The notes beneath the pieces are model-generated. The model saw only the letters and a program-made list of their open reading frames with translations. It was not told the DNA's origin and made no database searches. This document shows positions 32,869-50,567 of a stretch of DNA of 58,595 nucleotides, in pieces. The DNA is taken from assembly GCA_028875335.1 (NCBI GenBank), contig JAPPEF010000379.1, forward strand, positions 1 through 58,595, written 5' to 3'. Source of the stretch: Gemmatimonadota bacterium (GTDB lineage Bacteria > Latescibacterota > UBA2968 > UBA8231). How positions within the stretch are numbered: the first letter of the stretch is position 1; each line of letters begins with the position of its first letter. The translations under genes and the position numbers were made by a program.

Positions 32869-33339
32869 ATGAGTGAAGTATATCTTTCGCGAGAAGGCTA
32901 CGAAAAACTTCAGGGCGAGTTGAAGGGACTCAAGGAGACCGAACGTCCGGCAGTGCGTCAGGCGCTGCAGCGGGCGCGAGAGTTTGGCGACCTGTCCGAG
33001 AACGCCGAGTATTCAGCGGCCAAAGAAAGGTTGCTCTTCCTAGAGCACCGCATCGGCAAGCTAGAAGAGACACTCAGCCGGGCCCGCCTGCTAGAAAACG
33101 AGGCAATCCCAGAAGACAAGGTCTATATCGGTGCCACCGTAGAGATAGAAGACCTCGCGAAGGCGCGACAACTCACCTACACGCTCGTCGCTCCCGAGGA
33201 AGCGGATTTTGAAGCGGGTAAAATTTCCACGGTTTCGCCGATAGGCAAGGGGTTGCTCGGGCACGAAGTAGGAGAAGAAATCGAGATCGAGGTTCCTGTT
33301 GGCAAGCTGCACTACAGGATTGTCAAGATCACGCGTTGA
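32869..33339 (+). CDS. greA: Transcription elongation factor GreA
   Basis: 156 aa, the normal length. It enters the RNA polymerase secondary channel and stimulates cleavage of backtracked RNA. The N-terminal coiled coil carries the acidic tip: REFGDLSENAEYSAAKERL, with Asp and Glu in the DLSENAEY loop. The C-terminal FKBP-like domain reads GATVEIEDLAKARQLTYTLV through SPIGKGLLGHEVGEEIEI. The frame and both domains are complete. Its leader has an attenuator-like hairpin, which suggests control by transcript release or polymerase state. It is monocistronic, with a terminator at 33365. Confidence 0.96.
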   Translation: MSEVYLSREGYEKLQGELKGLKETERPAVRQALQRAREFGDLSENAEYSAAKERLLFLEHRIGKLEETLSRARLLENEAIPEDKVYIGATVEIEDLAKARQLTYTLVAPEEADFEAGKISTVSPIGKGLLGHEVGEEIEIEVPVGKLHYRIVKITR

Positions 33340-33364
33340 GCGCAAGAATTCAGTTTATTCGGCG

Positions 33365-33405
33365 ACTCCCGGAAAAGGCACGGGCCTTTCCGGGAGTTTC
33401 GCGTT
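33365..33405 (+). terminator. Intrinsic terminator after greA
   Basis: ACTCCCGGAAA (from 33365) pairs with TTTCCGGGAGT (ending 33397), with GGC/GCC continuing inward. A short T-rich stretch with GCGTTTT follows. Confidence 0.8.
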
Positions 33406-33426
33406 TTGTGCCTGTGCCCCGTCTTC

Positions 33427-33455
33427 TTGACATATTAAAAGGGCTGTTATATATT
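33427..33455 (+). promoter_or_regulatory. Strong promoter of the tRNA-rpmG-secE-nusG operon
   Basis: TTGACA (33427-33432), a 17-base spacer, and TATATT (33450-33455). It is the best sigma-70 match in the window and lies about 50 bases before the first tRNA. Confidence 0.7.
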
Positions 33456-33503
33456 TAAACTTCTGTAAATTAAACGGACATTACGGACATTAATCCGGCT
33501 CGA

Positions 33504-33580
33504 GCGGGAATAGCTCAGTTGGCTAGAGCGCGAGCCTTCCAAGCTCGGGGTCGCGGGTTCGAGTCCCGTTTCCCGCTCCA
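33504..33580 (+). tRNA. tRNA-Gly (anticodon TCC)
   Basis: A 77-base cloverleaf with CCA encoded. The acceptor stem GCGGGAA pairs with TTCCCGC. The D arm has AGCTCAGTTGGCTAGAGC. The anticodon loop CTTCCAA between CGAGC and GCTCG gives TCC, reading GGA/GGG. The T arm is GCGGGTTCGAGTCCCGT. It is the first gene of the operon. Confidence 0.97.
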
Positions 33581-33599
33581 GATCACCAAAACGATTGCA

Positions 33600-33675
<76 letters not shown>

Positions 33676-33713
33676 CTTTCCTAAGTGCTTCCATATAAAC
33701 ACGGCAAATTCTG

Positions 33714-33866
33714 ATGCCAAGAGATCAAATAACGCTGGAGTGCGAAGTATGCAGCCAGCAAAATTATACTACGACTAAAAACAGGCGAAACCAGCCAAGC
33801 CGCGTGGAGTACAAAAAATATTGCCGCTTTTGCCACAAGCACACGGCCCACAAGGAAGCCCGCTAG
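33714..33866 (+). CDS. rpmG: 50S ribosomal protein L33 (bL33), zinc-binding form
   Basis: 50 aa. The sequence [20 protein letters not shown] then [16 protein letters not shown] and [12 protein letters not shown] is a clear bL33. Two CxxC pairs (CEVC and CRFC) mark the zinc-binding type. It sits between tRNA-Thr and tRNA-Trp, so its mRNA is released by tRNA processing on both sides. rpmG next to tRNA-Trp and secE is common in bacteria. Confidence 0.93.
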   Translation: MPRDQITLECEVCSQQNYTTTKNRRNQPSRVEYKKYCRFCHKHTAHKEAR

Positions 33867-33870
33867 GCAT

Positions 33871-33946
33871 AGGGCAGTAGCTCAATTGGTAGAGCACCGG
33901 TCTCCAAAACCGGCGGTTGCAGGTTCAAGTCCTGTCTGCCCTGCCA
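33871..33946 (+). tRNA. tRNA-Trp (anticodon CCA)
   Basis: A 76-base cloverleaf with CCA encoded. The acceptor AGGGCAG pairs with CTGCCCT. The anticodon loop CTCCAAA between CCGGT and ACCGG gives CCA. The T arm is GCAGGTTCAAGTCCTGT. It begins 4 bases after rpmG and ends 22 before secE. Confidence 0.97.
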
Positions 33947-33968
33947 GGCTTCTGTATTAGGGAACGGG

Positions 33969-34157
33969 ATGTGGAATAAACTTACTAATTTCGTCAAAGA
34001 TGTGCGGACCGAATTCTCTAAGGTGAGCTGGCCTACTCGCGAGGATTTGATTGGTTCCACTGGAGTAGTATTAGTCTTTTCGGCGGTCTTTGCGGTTTTT
34101 ATCGGCATGTTCGACCTGATTATCTCCTTTGTTTGGGGAATGCTTCTGGGGCAGTAA
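33969..34157 (+). CDS. secE: Preprotein translocase subunit SecE
   Basis: 62 aa, the short single-span form. KDVRTEFSKVSWPTRED is the conserved amphipathic cytoplasmic helix that clamps SecY. One membrane segment follows (GVVLVFSAVFAVFIGMFDLIISFVWG). With SecY, encoded at the right edge, it forms the translocation channel. GGGAACGGGATG places the start. It is followed by a hairpin and nusG. Confidence 0.95.
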   Translation: MWNKLTNFVKDVRTEFSKVSWPTREDLIGSTGVVLVFSAVFAVFIGMFDLIISFVWGMLLGQ

Positions 34158-34180
34158 TTCTCGCTAGGGCCTATCTAAGG

Positions 34181-34216
34181 GAAGCGGTGCATAGCATGGC
34201 ACCGCTTCTTTTCCTT
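34181..34216 (+). terminator. Terminator-like hairpin between secE and nusG
   Basis: GAAGCGGTGC (34181-34190) and GCACCGCTTC (34199-34208) form a perfect 10-bp stem with an 8-base loop, followed by TTTTCCTT. As nusG continues the operon, this probably acts as a partial terminator or processing site. Confidence 0.6.
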
Positions 34217-34260
34217 GTTTACGCTCGGCAAACGGGAGCTAACACCACCGGATTGAAGCC

Positions 34261-34806
34261 ATGGCACAGCGCTGGTACGCTCTACATACGTATTCGGGAC
34301 ATGAAAATAAAGTAAAGACCTATTTAGAGTCGCTCATTGAGTCGGGAGCTGCCAACAGTGCGATTGCTCAGGTCGTTGTGCCGACTGAGGAAGTGGTTGA
34401 ACTCCGCGCTGGCAAGAAAACCAAGACTAGGAAGCGGTTTTTGCCTAGCTATGTGTTGGTGGAAATGGAAATGTCCAAGGATGCTTGGTATCAGGTGACC
34501 AATATTCCCGGGGTGACCAATTTCGTGGGCCCAGCGCGCAAGCCGCAACCGCTGCGGCAGGAGGAAATCGACCGCATCTTGGGGCACGTCGATCGCCGCA
34601 AGGACCAAGAGGTCGAAGAAATTCCCTTTGCCGTCGACGATCAGGTCAAGGTCAACGACGGCGCGTTCAAGGATTTTATCGGCACCGTACAGGAGGTGCT
34701 GCCGGAGAAGCGCAGGCTGAAAATTATGGTGAGCATCTTCGGGCGTGGTACATCGGTGGAATTGGACGTGTTGCAGGTCGAGCCGGTTCAAGAGACGGTA
34801 GGCTGA
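34261..34806 (+). CDS. nusG: Transcription termination/antitermination factor NusG
   Basis: 181 aa. The NGN domain opens with RWYALHTYSGHENKVKTYLES and contains LPSYVLVEMEM and VTNIPGVTNFVG, which contact the RNA polymerase clamp. The KOW domain (DDQVKVNDGAFKDFIGTVQEVLPEKRRLKI...) ends the protein and would contact S10 or Rho. The length is typical and there is no extra domain. It lies 18 bases before rplK. Confidence 0.97.
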   Translation: MAQRWYALHTYSGHENKVKTYLESLIESGAANSAIAQVVVPTEEVVELRAGKKTKTRKRFLPSYVLVEMEMSKDAWYQVTNIPGVTNFVGPARKPQPLRQEEIDRILGHVDRRKDQEVEEIPFAVDDQVKVNDGAFKDFIGTVQEVLPEKRRLKIMVSIFGRGTSVELDVLQVEPVQETVG

Positions 34807-34824
34807 TTTTTAGAGGAAAAATAA

Positions 34825-35247
34825 ATGGCTAAAAAGGAAATAGCCCAAATCAAGTTGCAGGTTCCGGCCGGTCAGGCGAATCCGACACCACCCGTTGGGC
34901 CGGCGCTAGGTCAACACGGCGTCAATATCATGGAATTCTGCAAAACTTTCAATGCCCAGACCCAAGATCAGCAGGGGTTGATCATTCCCGTAATCATTAC
35001 GGTGTACGCCGACCGCACGTTTTCGTTTATCACCAAAACGCCGCCAGCTGCGGTGCTGCTTTTGCGGGCTGCTGGACAACCCAAGGGATCGGGCGTGCCC
35101 AACAGGGATCACATTGGCGTTGTATCTACAGACCAAGTGCGCGAGATCGCCGAATTGAAAATGCCCGATTTGAACGCTGCCTCGATGGAAGCGGCGATGT
35201 CGATGATCGCGGGGACGGCTCGCAGCATGGGGCTCTTGATCGATTAG
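34825..35247 (+). CDS. rplK: 50S ribosomal protein L11 (uL11)
   Basis: 140 aa. It forms the base of the L7/L12 stalk and the GTPase-associated centre with 23S rRNA. The N-terminal domain has [35 protein letters not shown], the proline-rich segment targeted by thiostrepton-type drugs. The C-terminal RNA-binding domain has the usual [23 protein letters not shown]. Length is normal. GAGG before the ATG. Confidence 0.97.
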   Translation: MAKKEIAQIKLQVPAGQANPTPPVGPALGQHGVNIMEFCKTFNAQTQDQQGLIIPVIITVYADRTFSFITKTPPAAVLLLRAAGQPKGSGVPNRDHIGVVSTDQVREIAELKMPDLNAASMEAAMSMIAGTARSMGLLID

Positions 35248-35284
35248 TTGTTTCGCATCGCAACCTTGGATAGAGGTTTAAGAT

Positions 35285-35983
35285 ATGGCCAGAGGAAAAA
35301 AATACAGAAACGCCTTGGCTTCTTTTGATCGCGACAAGGCCTATTCGTGGGAAGAGGGGATCAAGATTCTCAAGGGATTCCCAACATACAATTACGATCC
35401 GACTGTTGAGCTTTGCTACAATTTAGGGATTGATGGCCGACAGGCCGACCAATCGCTGCGCGGCACGGTGATGTTGCCCCACGGCACTGGGAAGGAACTC
35501 CGGGTCTTAGTCATTACTCAGGGACCGCTAGCGCAGGAGGCTGAAGAAGCCGGAGCCGATTTCGTCGGTGGAGCTGATATGGCCGAAAAAATTCAGGGCG
35601 GTTGGCTCGATTTCGACCTAGTTGTAGCCTCTCCAGATATGATGGGGCAGGTGGGTAAGCTGGGAAGAATCTTGGGCCCACGGGGCCTGATGCCCAATCC
35701 CAAGACCGGGACGGTGACACGCGAAGTGGCTCAAGCCGTCCGCGAGGCCAAGTCCGGACGCATTGAGTACCGTGCCGATAGTAAGTCCGGCAACAACGCC
35801 CAAGGCCCCATCGGCAAGCTGTCCTTTACAGATCAGGCACTGATCGAAAACGCCCAAACTTTTACCGACGCCATTTTGCGTGCCAAGCCGGCTGCGGCGA
35901 AAGGGCAGTACATCCGCAAGTTAGTCCTCTCGTCGGCAGCAGGGCCGAGCATCAAAATTGACCGCGCCCAACTCGCTGCGTAA
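35285..35983 (+). CDS. rplA: 50S ribosomal protein L1 (uL1)
   Basis: 232 aa, forming the mobile L1 stalk near the E site. Family motifs include [36 protein letters not shown], and [27 protein letters not shown]. In many bacteria it represses its own mRNA. Here it is 37 bases after rplK and 16 before rplJ, so there is no space for a long L10 leader. Confidence 0.97.
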   Translation: MARGKKYRNALASFDRDKAYSWEEGIKILKGFPTYNYDPTVELCYNLGIDGRQADQSLRGTVMLPHGTGKELRVLVITQGPLAQEAEEAGADFVGGADMAEKIQGGWLDFDLVVASPDMMGQVGKLGRILGPRGLMPNPKTGTVTREVAQAVREAKSGRIEYRADSKSGNNAQGPIGKLSFTDQALIENAQTFTDAILRAKPAAAKGQYIRKLVLSSAAGPSIKIDRAQLAA

Positions 35984-35999
35984 GGAAAGCTCCGTTATT

Positions 36000-36533
36000 A
36001 TGGCGACAGCAGAAAAGGAAGCAAAAGTAGAAGAATTGAAGGCCATTATGGCCGAGAACAAAGGCTTCTATTTGGCCGATTTTACGGGTATTGATGTGGC
36101 CTCGGTGACTGAGTTGCGCAGCAAGCTACGCGATGCTGAGGTCCAATACCAAGTGATCAAAAATCGCTTGGCCATTCGCGCGGCCGAGGAAGTGGGCATC
36201 ACCGGCCTCAAAGAGTATCTCACCGGGCCTACGGCTATAGCCTACTCAAAAGAAGATCCCATTGCACCGGCCAAAATTCTGCAAGACTTCGTCACCGACG
36301 GCGGAAAAATTCAGATCAAGACCGGCTTTATAGAAGGCGAAATCCTCGCCGCCGATAGAGTCGAGGCGCTGGCTAAGCTGCCCTCTAAAGAAGAATTGAT
36401 GGGCAAGGTAGTCGCCGGTGTCCAGAGTCCGCTCTACGGGCTAAGCGGTGTCTTAAATGGGTTGCTTAGGGGATTGGTTGGTGCATTGTCAGCTATCGAA
36501 AAGCAACGGGTAGAAGGCGGAGAGAACGCCTGA
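36000..36533 (+). CDS. rplJ: 50S ribosomal protein L10 (uL10)
   Basis: 177 aa from the ATG at 36000; an in-frame upstream start would lie inside rplA. It anchors L7/L12 dimers to the ribosome. The N-terminal globular part reads YLADFTGIDVASVTELRSKLRDAEVQYQVIKNRLA. The C-terminal helix that binds L12 dimers is present. The 16-base gap to rplA means the folded L10 leader seen in enterobacteria is absent. Confidence 0.96.
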   Translation: MATAEKEAKVEELKAIMAENKGFYLADFTGIDVASVTELRSKLRDAEVQYQVIKNRLAIRAAEEVGITGLKEYLTGPTAIAYSKEDPIAPAKILQDFVTDGGKIQIKTGFIEGEILAADRVEALAKLPSKEELMGKVVAGVQSPLYGLSGVLNGLLRGLVGALSAIEKQRVEGGENA

Positions 36534-36581
36534 TTCCCATTCGTAACAAACTCAAATAGGATATACAGGAGGCTGTATCCC

Positions 36582-36992
36582 ATGACCGAAGAAACCACTG
36601 CCACCACTGCCAACGGCAAGGTAGGCGAAATCATTGAGACCATCGGCGGCCTGACCGTCTTAGAGTTGGCCGAATTGGTCAAAGCCCTCGAAGACAAGTT
36701 CGGTGTGTCGGCCGCAGCGCCTGTGATGATGGCTGGCGCGATGCCCAGCGATGGCGGCGGCGAAGAGGTTGCCGAGGAAAAGGATTCCTTTGACGTTGTT
36801 CTCACTAGTGCCGGTGAGAAGAAGATCCAAGTCATCAAGGTCGTCCGCGAGATTACTAGCCTAGGCCTGAAAGAGGCCAAAGCCCTCGTTGATGAGGCCC
36901 CCAAGCCCGTCAAGGAAGGAGCGACCAAGGAAGAAGCTGAAGAAATTCAGAGCCGGTTGCAGGATGCCGGGGCCACGGTAGAACTCCAATAG
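36582..36992 (+). CDS. rplL: 50S ribosomal protein L7/L12 (bL12)
   Basis: 136 aa, slightly long because of a Thr-rich N-terminal extension. It has an N-terminal dimer domain ([21 protein letters not shown]), an Ala/Gly/Glu hinge, and a C-terminal factor-binding domain ([38 protein letters not shown]). It recruits elongation factors. AGGAGG lies before the ATG. A perfect 14-bp hairpin follows before rpoB. Confidence 0.97.
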   Translation: MTEETTATTANGKVGEIIETIGGLTVLELAELVKALEDKFGVSAAAPVMMAGAMPSDGGGEEVAEEKDSFDVVLTSAGEKKIQVIKVVREITSLGLKEAKALVDEAPKPVKEGATKEEAEEIQSRLQDAGATVELQ

Positions 36993-37050
36993 GGGACTGC
37001 TGCGGATATAGTAGCTCATTAGTTCATACCTGCTTTTCTGCAGCGTGCAT

Positions 37051-37080
37051 TCATGGAGCTATTGTCCAATAGCTCCATGA
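37051..37080 (+). promoter_or_regulatory. Perfect 14-bp hairpin between rplL and rpoB
   Basis: TCATGGAGCTATTG (37051-37064) and its exact reverse complement (37067-37080) are separated by only TC. No T tract follows. In E. coli the same gap holds an attenuator and an RNase III site, so a processing or attenuation role is likely here too. Confidence 0.65.
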
Positions 37081-37116
37081 GCATTTGCCTTAAACCACAA
37101 ATTGAGGAGTTGGACT

Positions 37117-40896
<3,780 letters not shown>

Positions 40897-40934
40897 ATCG
40901 CAGAGCATTCGCATAAAGCGCAAAGGGGGTGCCA

Positions 40935-45023
<4,089 letters not shown>

Positions 45024-45052
45024 TTGACAGTTATATAATGTGTATGTAGATT
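45024..45052 (+). promoter_or_regulatory. Promoter of the str operon (rpsL-rpsG-fusA-tuf)
   Basis: TTGACA (45024-45029), a 17-base spacer, and TAGATT (45047-45052). It begins on the base after the rpoC stop. A TATAAT (45034-45039) inside the spacer has no -35 at a proper distance. Confidence 0.55.
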
Positions 45053-45095
45053 ATGAGCTTGCTATTTATTACGAAATGACGAGGAGAAATAGCGT

Positions 45096-45467
45096 TTGCC
45101 AACAGTTAGCCAGCTGGTCCGCAAAAGCCGGCAAAAGTCACTAAAAAAGACGGACTCCCCAGCGCTGAGAGGTTGTCCCCAGCGCCGTGGCGTTTGTACA
45201 CGAGTCTATACCCAGACGCCAAAGAAGCCCAATTCGGCTCTGCGCAAGATGGCTCGTGTGCGTTTGACTACGGGGATTGAAGTCACGGCTTACGTACCAG
45301 GCGAGGGCCACACGCTGCAGGAACACTCCATCGTCTTGGTGCGCGGGGGCCGCATCAAGGACTGTCCTGGCGTGCGCTACCACATCGTGCGCGGCGTTCT
45401 CGATGCGACGGGCGTGGCAGACCGCCGCCAGGGTCGCTCCAAGTATGGCACCCGAAGGCCAACTTAA
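45096..45467 (+). CDS. rpsL: 30S ribosomal protein S12 (uS12)
   Basis: 123 aa, TTG start at 45096 with AGGAG upstream. It lies at the decoding centre. The streptomycin-sensitive residues are wild type: Lys in [11 protein letters not shown] and in [14 protein letters not shown], where changes normally give resistance. Length and tail (SKYGTRRPT) are slightly short but normal. It is first gene of the str operon, 11 bases before rpsG. Confidence 0.97.
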   Translation: MPTVSQLVRKSRQKSLKKTDSPALRGCPQRRGVCTRVYTQTPKKPNSALRKMARVRLTTGIEVTAYVPGEGHTLQEHSIVLVRGGRIKDCPGVRYHIVRGVLDATGVADRRQGRSKYGTRRPT

Positions 45468-45478
45468 AGGTATAAGCA

Positions 45479-45949
45479 ATGTCGCGGCGTAAAAAAGCAA
45501 TTAAACGCAAACTGCTGCCGGATCCGAAATTCCACAACGTCTTGGCGGCGAGGTTCGTAAATTCGCTAATGAAGCAAGGCAAGAAGAGCGTGGCCGAGCG
45601 CATATTTTACGACTCGATCGACTTGGTCGTCGAGCGCAGTGGCCAAGACGGGATTGATGTCTTCCAGAAGGCGCTAGAAAATGCCAAGCCTATCGTCATG
45701 GTTAAATCGCGTCGAGTCGGTGGCCAGACCTATCAGGTGCCGGTCGAAATGCGGCCAGACGAGCGCACGGCGCGTTCGATTCGCTGGTTGATTCGCTTCG
45801 CTCGCGAGCGCTCTGAGCGCACCATGGCTGAGCGGTTGGCCAACGAGTTTATCGCAGCGTCGAGGGGGGAAGGTGGAGCTGTGCGCATGAAGGAAGAGGT
45901 CCACCGCATGGCCGAGGCGAACAAGGCCTTCGCTCACTATAGATTTTAG
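45479..45949 (+). CDS. rpsG: 30S ribosomal protein S7 (uS7)
   Basis: 156 aa. It nucleates assembly of the 30S head and binds 16S rRNA near the E site. [47 protein letters not shown] and the C-terminal [19 protein letters not shown] are standard. In E. coli it represses the str operon. It lies 16 bases before fusA. Confidence 0.97.
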   Translation: MSRRKKAIKRKLLPDPKFHNVLAARFVNSLMKQGKKSVAERIFYDSIDLVVERSGQDGIDVFQKALENAKPIVMVKSRRVGGQTYQVPVEMRPDERTARSIRWLIRFARERSERTMAERLANEFIAASRGEGGAVRMKEEVHRMAEANKAFAHYRF

Positions 45950-45965
45950 GGAGTTTTCAAGCGAA

Positions 45966-48044
45966 ATGGCACGACAGTTTACACAACAAGACACGCGAAA
46001 TATCGGGATTGCGGCTCACATCGACGCTGGCAAGACCACTACGACTGAGCGGATCCTCTACTACACGGGCCGAGTTCACCGCATGGGAGAAGTCCACGAC
46101 GGTACGGCAACGATGGACTGGATGGAGCAAGAGCGCGAGCGCGGCATTACCATCACCTCTGCGGCTACCGCTTGCCAGTGGAAGGACCACCGCATCAACA
46201 TTATCGACACGCCTGGCCACGTGGATTTTACCGCCGAAGTCGAGCGTTCACTGCGCGTACTCGACGGTGCCATAGGTGTCTTCTGTGCGGTCGGCGGGGT
46301 GGAACCGCAGTCCGAGACCGTCTGGCGCCAAGCTGACAAATACGGGGTTCCGCGCATTGCTTTCGTCAACAAGATGGATCGCAATGGGGCTGATTTTTTT
46401 CAGGTCCTTAGCATGCTTCAAGAGCGGTTGAACAGCAATTTCGTGCCCGTCCAGTTGCCTATCGGTGTCGGTGAGACGTTCAACGGCTTGATAGACTTAG
46501 TCGAGATGAAGGCCATTACCTACGAAGAGGCCAGCCAAGGCGTCAAGTTTTTCGAGGACGAGATCCCCGCAGATTTGCTAGAGAATGCCTTGCAATACCG
46601 CGAAAAGCTGCTTGAGTCGGTAGCCGAATTCGACGATGGGCTACTCGAAAAATTCCTCGAAGGAGAGGAAATTCACCCCGACGAGATCCGCGCTGCGCTG
46701 CGCCAAGCCACCATTGCGCTAAAGGCCGTGCCCGTAACGTGCGGCAGTGCGTACAAATACAAAGGCGTCCAGCGCTTGCTCGACGCGGTGCTGCACTACC
46801 TGCCGTCCCCAGCCGACATCGGCGAAGTCAAGGGCATGCTGCCCCATTCCAGCGCGGAGGCGGTGCGTCCCGCCCTCGACGATGTGCCTTTTGCCGGGTT
46901 GGCCTTTAAGGTTATGACGGACCCCTTTGTCGGGCGCCTCACCTTTGTGCGCGTCTATTCGGGTGTGTTGAGTTCGGGCACTTACCTCTACAATGTGACT
47001 ACTGAGCGTCGCGAGCGGACCGCGCGCTTACTGGAGATGCATGCCAACGATCGCACCGAGCTGCCTCATGCCTATGCCGGCGATATAGTCGCTGTGGTCG
47101 GTCTCAAAAACACAACTACGGGTGACACGCTGTGCGACGAGCAGCATCCTATCGTCTTGGAAAAGATCGAATTCGCCGAGCCGGTAGTCCATGTGGCCAT
47201 TGAGCCAAAGACGCGCGTGGATCAAGAGCAGCTATATATTGCCCTGTCCAAGCTCAGCGAGGAAGATCCGACCTTCCAAATCAAGCTCGATGATGAGACA
47301 GGCCAGACGATCATGTCGGGGATGGGCGAACTCCATCTAGAGATACTCATCGACCGCCTCTTCCGCGAGTTCAAGGTCGAAGCCAATGTCGGCAAGCCCC
47401 AGGTGGCCTACAAAGAAGGCCTGAACAAGGCCGTCGAGAGCATCGGCCGGTTCGTGCGGCAGACCGGTGGTCGCGGTCAGTACGGGCACGTCGAGTTGGA
47501 GATCGAGCCGGGCGAGTCGGGTAGTGGATTGGTTTTTGAGTCGAAAATCATCGGTGGCAACATTCCCAAGGAATACATCAATCCAGTGCGCGAGGGCATC
47601 ATTGAAGCGATGACCACCGGCCCTGTTGCTGGTTACCCAATCGAAGATGTTAAGGTCGTGCTAGTAGATGGGTCGCACCACGAGGTCGACTCCTCGGAAG
47701 TCGCTTTTAAGGTCGCTGGATCCATGGCATTCAAAGAGGGTGCCCTGAAGGCCGCTCCCTATCTCATGGAGCCGATTATGGAGTTGGAGGTCGTCGTCCC
47801 CGATCAATATTTGGGCGACGTAGTGGGCGATCTCAATTCGCATCGCGGCGAGATACAAGGCATCAACCCCCGTTCCGATGCCCAAGTCGTCCAGGCCTTC
47901 GTGCCGCTGAGCGAGACTTTTGGCTACGCCACTCGCCTGCGTTCGCTAACTCAAGGACGGGCGCTTTTTACCATGCAGTTTTCCAAATACCAAGCCGTCC
48001 CAAAGCACATTACTGAAGAAATCGTCGACAACACTCAAAGTTAA
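45966..48044 (+). CDS. fusA: Elongation factor G
   Basis: 692 aa translocase GTPase. G1 is [15 protein letters not shown] (about 17-31), the switch region has [20 protein letters not shown]3 is DTPGHVDFT and G4 is NKMDR. Domains II-V follow, with [14 protein letters not shown] in domain III and [22 protein letters not shown] in domain IV. It is a canonical EF-G by length and sequence. The neighbouring order rpsG-fusA-tuf is the usual one. Confidence 0.97.
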   Translation: MARQFTQQDTRNIGIAAHIDAGKTTTTERILYYTGRVHRMGEVHDGTATMDWMEQERERGITITSAATACQWKDHRINIIDTPGHVDFTAEVERSLRVLDGAIGVFCAVGGVEPQSETVWRQADKYGVPRIAFVNKMDRNGADFFQVLSMLQERLNSNFVPVQLPIGVGETFNGLIDLVEMKAITYEEASQGVKFFEDEIPADLLENALQYREKLLESVAEFDDGLLEKFLEGEEIHPDEIRAALRQATIALKAVPVTCGSAYKYKGVQRLLDAVLHYLPSPADIGEVKGMLPHSSAEAVRPALDDVPFAGLAFKVMTDPFVGRLTFVRVYSGVLSSGTYLYNVTTERRERTARLLEMHANDRTELPHAYAGDIVAVVGLKNTTTGDTLCDEQHPIVLEKIEFAEPVVHVAIEPKTRVDQEQLYIALSKLSEEDPTFQIKLDDETGQTIMSGMGELHLEILIDRLFREFKVEANVGKPQVAYKEGLNKAVESIGRFVRQTGGRGQYGHVELEIEPGESGSGLVFESKIIGGNIPKEYINPVREGIIEAMTTGPVAGYPIEDVKVVLVDGSHHEVDSSEVAFKVAGSMAFKEGALKAAPYLMEPIMELEVVVPDQYLGDVVGDLNSHRGEIQGINPRSDAQVVQAFVPLSETFGYATRLRSLTQGRALFTMQFSKYQAVPKHITEEIVDNTQS

Positions 48045-48088
48045 AGTTTAACCGCCTTCCCAAGTAAGGAAAGGAGAGGATTAAGTAA

Positions 48089-49279
<1,191 letters not shown>

Positions 49280-49307
49280 GATAGCCGCGTTAGGGAGATG
49301 CGAGCCA

Positions 49308-49616
49308 GTGGCAGTTGACAGAATACGCATTCGCCTCAAAGCCTACGACCATATGGCGTTGGACAAGTCTGTGGACGAGATCGTCCAGACGGTCAAGCGG
49401 AGCGGGGCTCGCATCGCCGGACCAGTGCCGCTGCCGACGGCTCGCACCATATACACGGTGCTGCGATCCCCACACGTGGACAAGAAATCGCGCGAGCAGT
49501 TCGAAACGCGCATCCACAAGCGGCTCATCGACATTTACGATTCGACGCCGCAGACCGTGGATGCGCTGATGAAGCTCGATCTGCCTGCGGGTATCGGCAT
49601 TGACATAAAGGTTTAA
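49308..49616 (+). CDS. rpsJ: 30S ribosomal protein S10 (uS10)
   Basis: 102 aa from the GTG at 49308 (AGGGAG upstream); the frame is open earlier inside tuf but [19 protein letters not shown] is the proper N-terminus. It also partners NusG/NusB in antitermination. [29 protein letters not shown] and the C-terminal [13 protein letters not shown] are standard. The next gene is rplD, only 7 bases on, where rplC is normally found. Confidence 0.96.
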   Translation: MAVDRIRIRLKAYDHMALDKSVDEIVQTVKRSGARIAGPVPLPTARTIYTVLRSPHVDKKSREQFETRIHKRLIDIYDSTPQTVDALMKLDLPAGIGIDIKV

Positions 49617-49623
49617 TTCGACC

Positions 49624-50262
49624 ATGGGTGCGCAGGTAGAAGAGCTAAACAGCGAAGGGCGGGCAAACGGCTCAGTGGAACTGCCCGAGGATTTGTTCGG
49701 CATTGCGGTTTCGGAATACGCCCTCTACCGAGCGGTTGTCGCCCACCAAGCGAATCAGCGACAGGGGACGGCCTCGGCCAAGACCCGGTCCGAAATAGCC
49801 CGCACGAGTAAGAAGCACCATCGCCAGAAAGGCACGGGTTGGGCGCGTCGGGGCTCGCTGCGCTCGCCTTTGGTACGCGGTGGCGGTGTGGCCTTTGGTC
49901 CCCATCCCCGTTCTTATTCTTCCAAGCTGCCCAAGTCCCTCAAGCGTCTGGCATTCCGCTCGGCTCTCACGCTCAAAGGCACGGAGGGGCAGGTCAAGGT
50001 CGTTACCGACTTCGGCTTTCCTGCTCCCAGCACCCGTTCCTTTCAGCAGGTTATTGAAGCGTGCGGTCTCAAAGACCAGAAGGTCCTGTTCGTCACTGCG
50101 GAAAGCTCCCCAGTGTTGATCAAATCGAGCCGCAATCTGCCCAAGGTGAAAATTGCCCATCTCGGTTCGCTAGCTACCTATGACTTGCTAGCAGCGGATG
50201 TAATCTTGTTTACTCGCCAAGCCTTTGACCGACTCGTAGAAACCCATGGCCAGAGAGGCTGA
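49624..50262 (+). CDS. rplD: 50S ribosomal protein L4 (uL4)
   Basis: 212 aa. It lines the exit tunnel. The long loop TSKKHHRQKGTGWARRGSLRSPLVRGGGVAFGPHPRSYSSKLPK is intact and bears the macrolide-relevant tip. The N-terminus has about 15 extra residues (MGAQVEELNSEGRANG) before the conserved part. In E. coli L4 represses the S10 operon. The gene directly follows rpsJ, with rplC missing, and ends 4 bases before the preferred rplW start. Confidence 0.96.
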   Translation: MGAQVEELNSEGRANGSVELPEDLFGIAVSEYALYRAVVAHQANQRQGTASAKTRSEIARTSKKHHRQKGTGWARRGSLRSPLVRGGGVAFGPHPRSYSSKLPKSLKRLAFRSALTLKGTEGQVKVVTDFGFPAPSTRSFQQVIEACGLKDQKVLFVTAESSPVLIKSSRNLPKVKIAHLGSLATYDLLAADVILFTRQAFDRLVETHGQRG

Positions 50263-50266
50263 GAAG

Positions 50267-50551
50267 ATGAACCCGCGAGCGATTATTCAGGAGCCGGTGA
50301 TCACCGAAAAAGCCTCAGTGCTGCGCGAGGGCAACAAATACGCTTTTCGCGTCCATCCCAAGGCTAACAAACTCCAGATTCGCCAGGCAGTAGAATCCAT
50401 TTTTTCGGTCAAGGTCGAATCCGTCCGCACCATCAAAGTCCCCAGCAAGCCCAAGCGGCAAGGGATGTACCTAGGGCGGCGTGCTGGTTGGAAAAAGGCC
50501 TATGTGACGCTCCGGGCTGGCGACTCCATTGAATTTGTAGAAAATACCTAG
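50267..50551 (+). CDS. rplW: 50S ribosomal protein L23 (uL23)
   Basis: 94 aa from the ATG at 50267, with AGAGG eight bases upstream. An in-frame ATG at 50246 lies inside rplD and has no ribosome site. It sits at the tunnel exit and docks trigger factor and SRP. IIQEPVITEKASVLREGNKYAFRVHPKANKLQIRQAVESIF and RRAGWKKAYVTLRAGDSIEF are typical. Confidence 0.95.
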   Translation: MNPRAIIQEPVITEKASVLREGNKYAFRVHPKANKLQIRQAVESIFSVKVESVRTIKVPSKPKRQGMYLGRRAGWKKAYVTLRAGDSIEFVENT

Positions 50552-50567
50552 CTAAACTGGACTTGAG

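Noticed and set aside
45034..45039. TATAAT as the -10 of the str promoter
   Set aside because: TTGACA is only 4 bases upstream and no -35 lies at 16-18 bases. TAGATT at 45047 has a perfect 17-base spacer.
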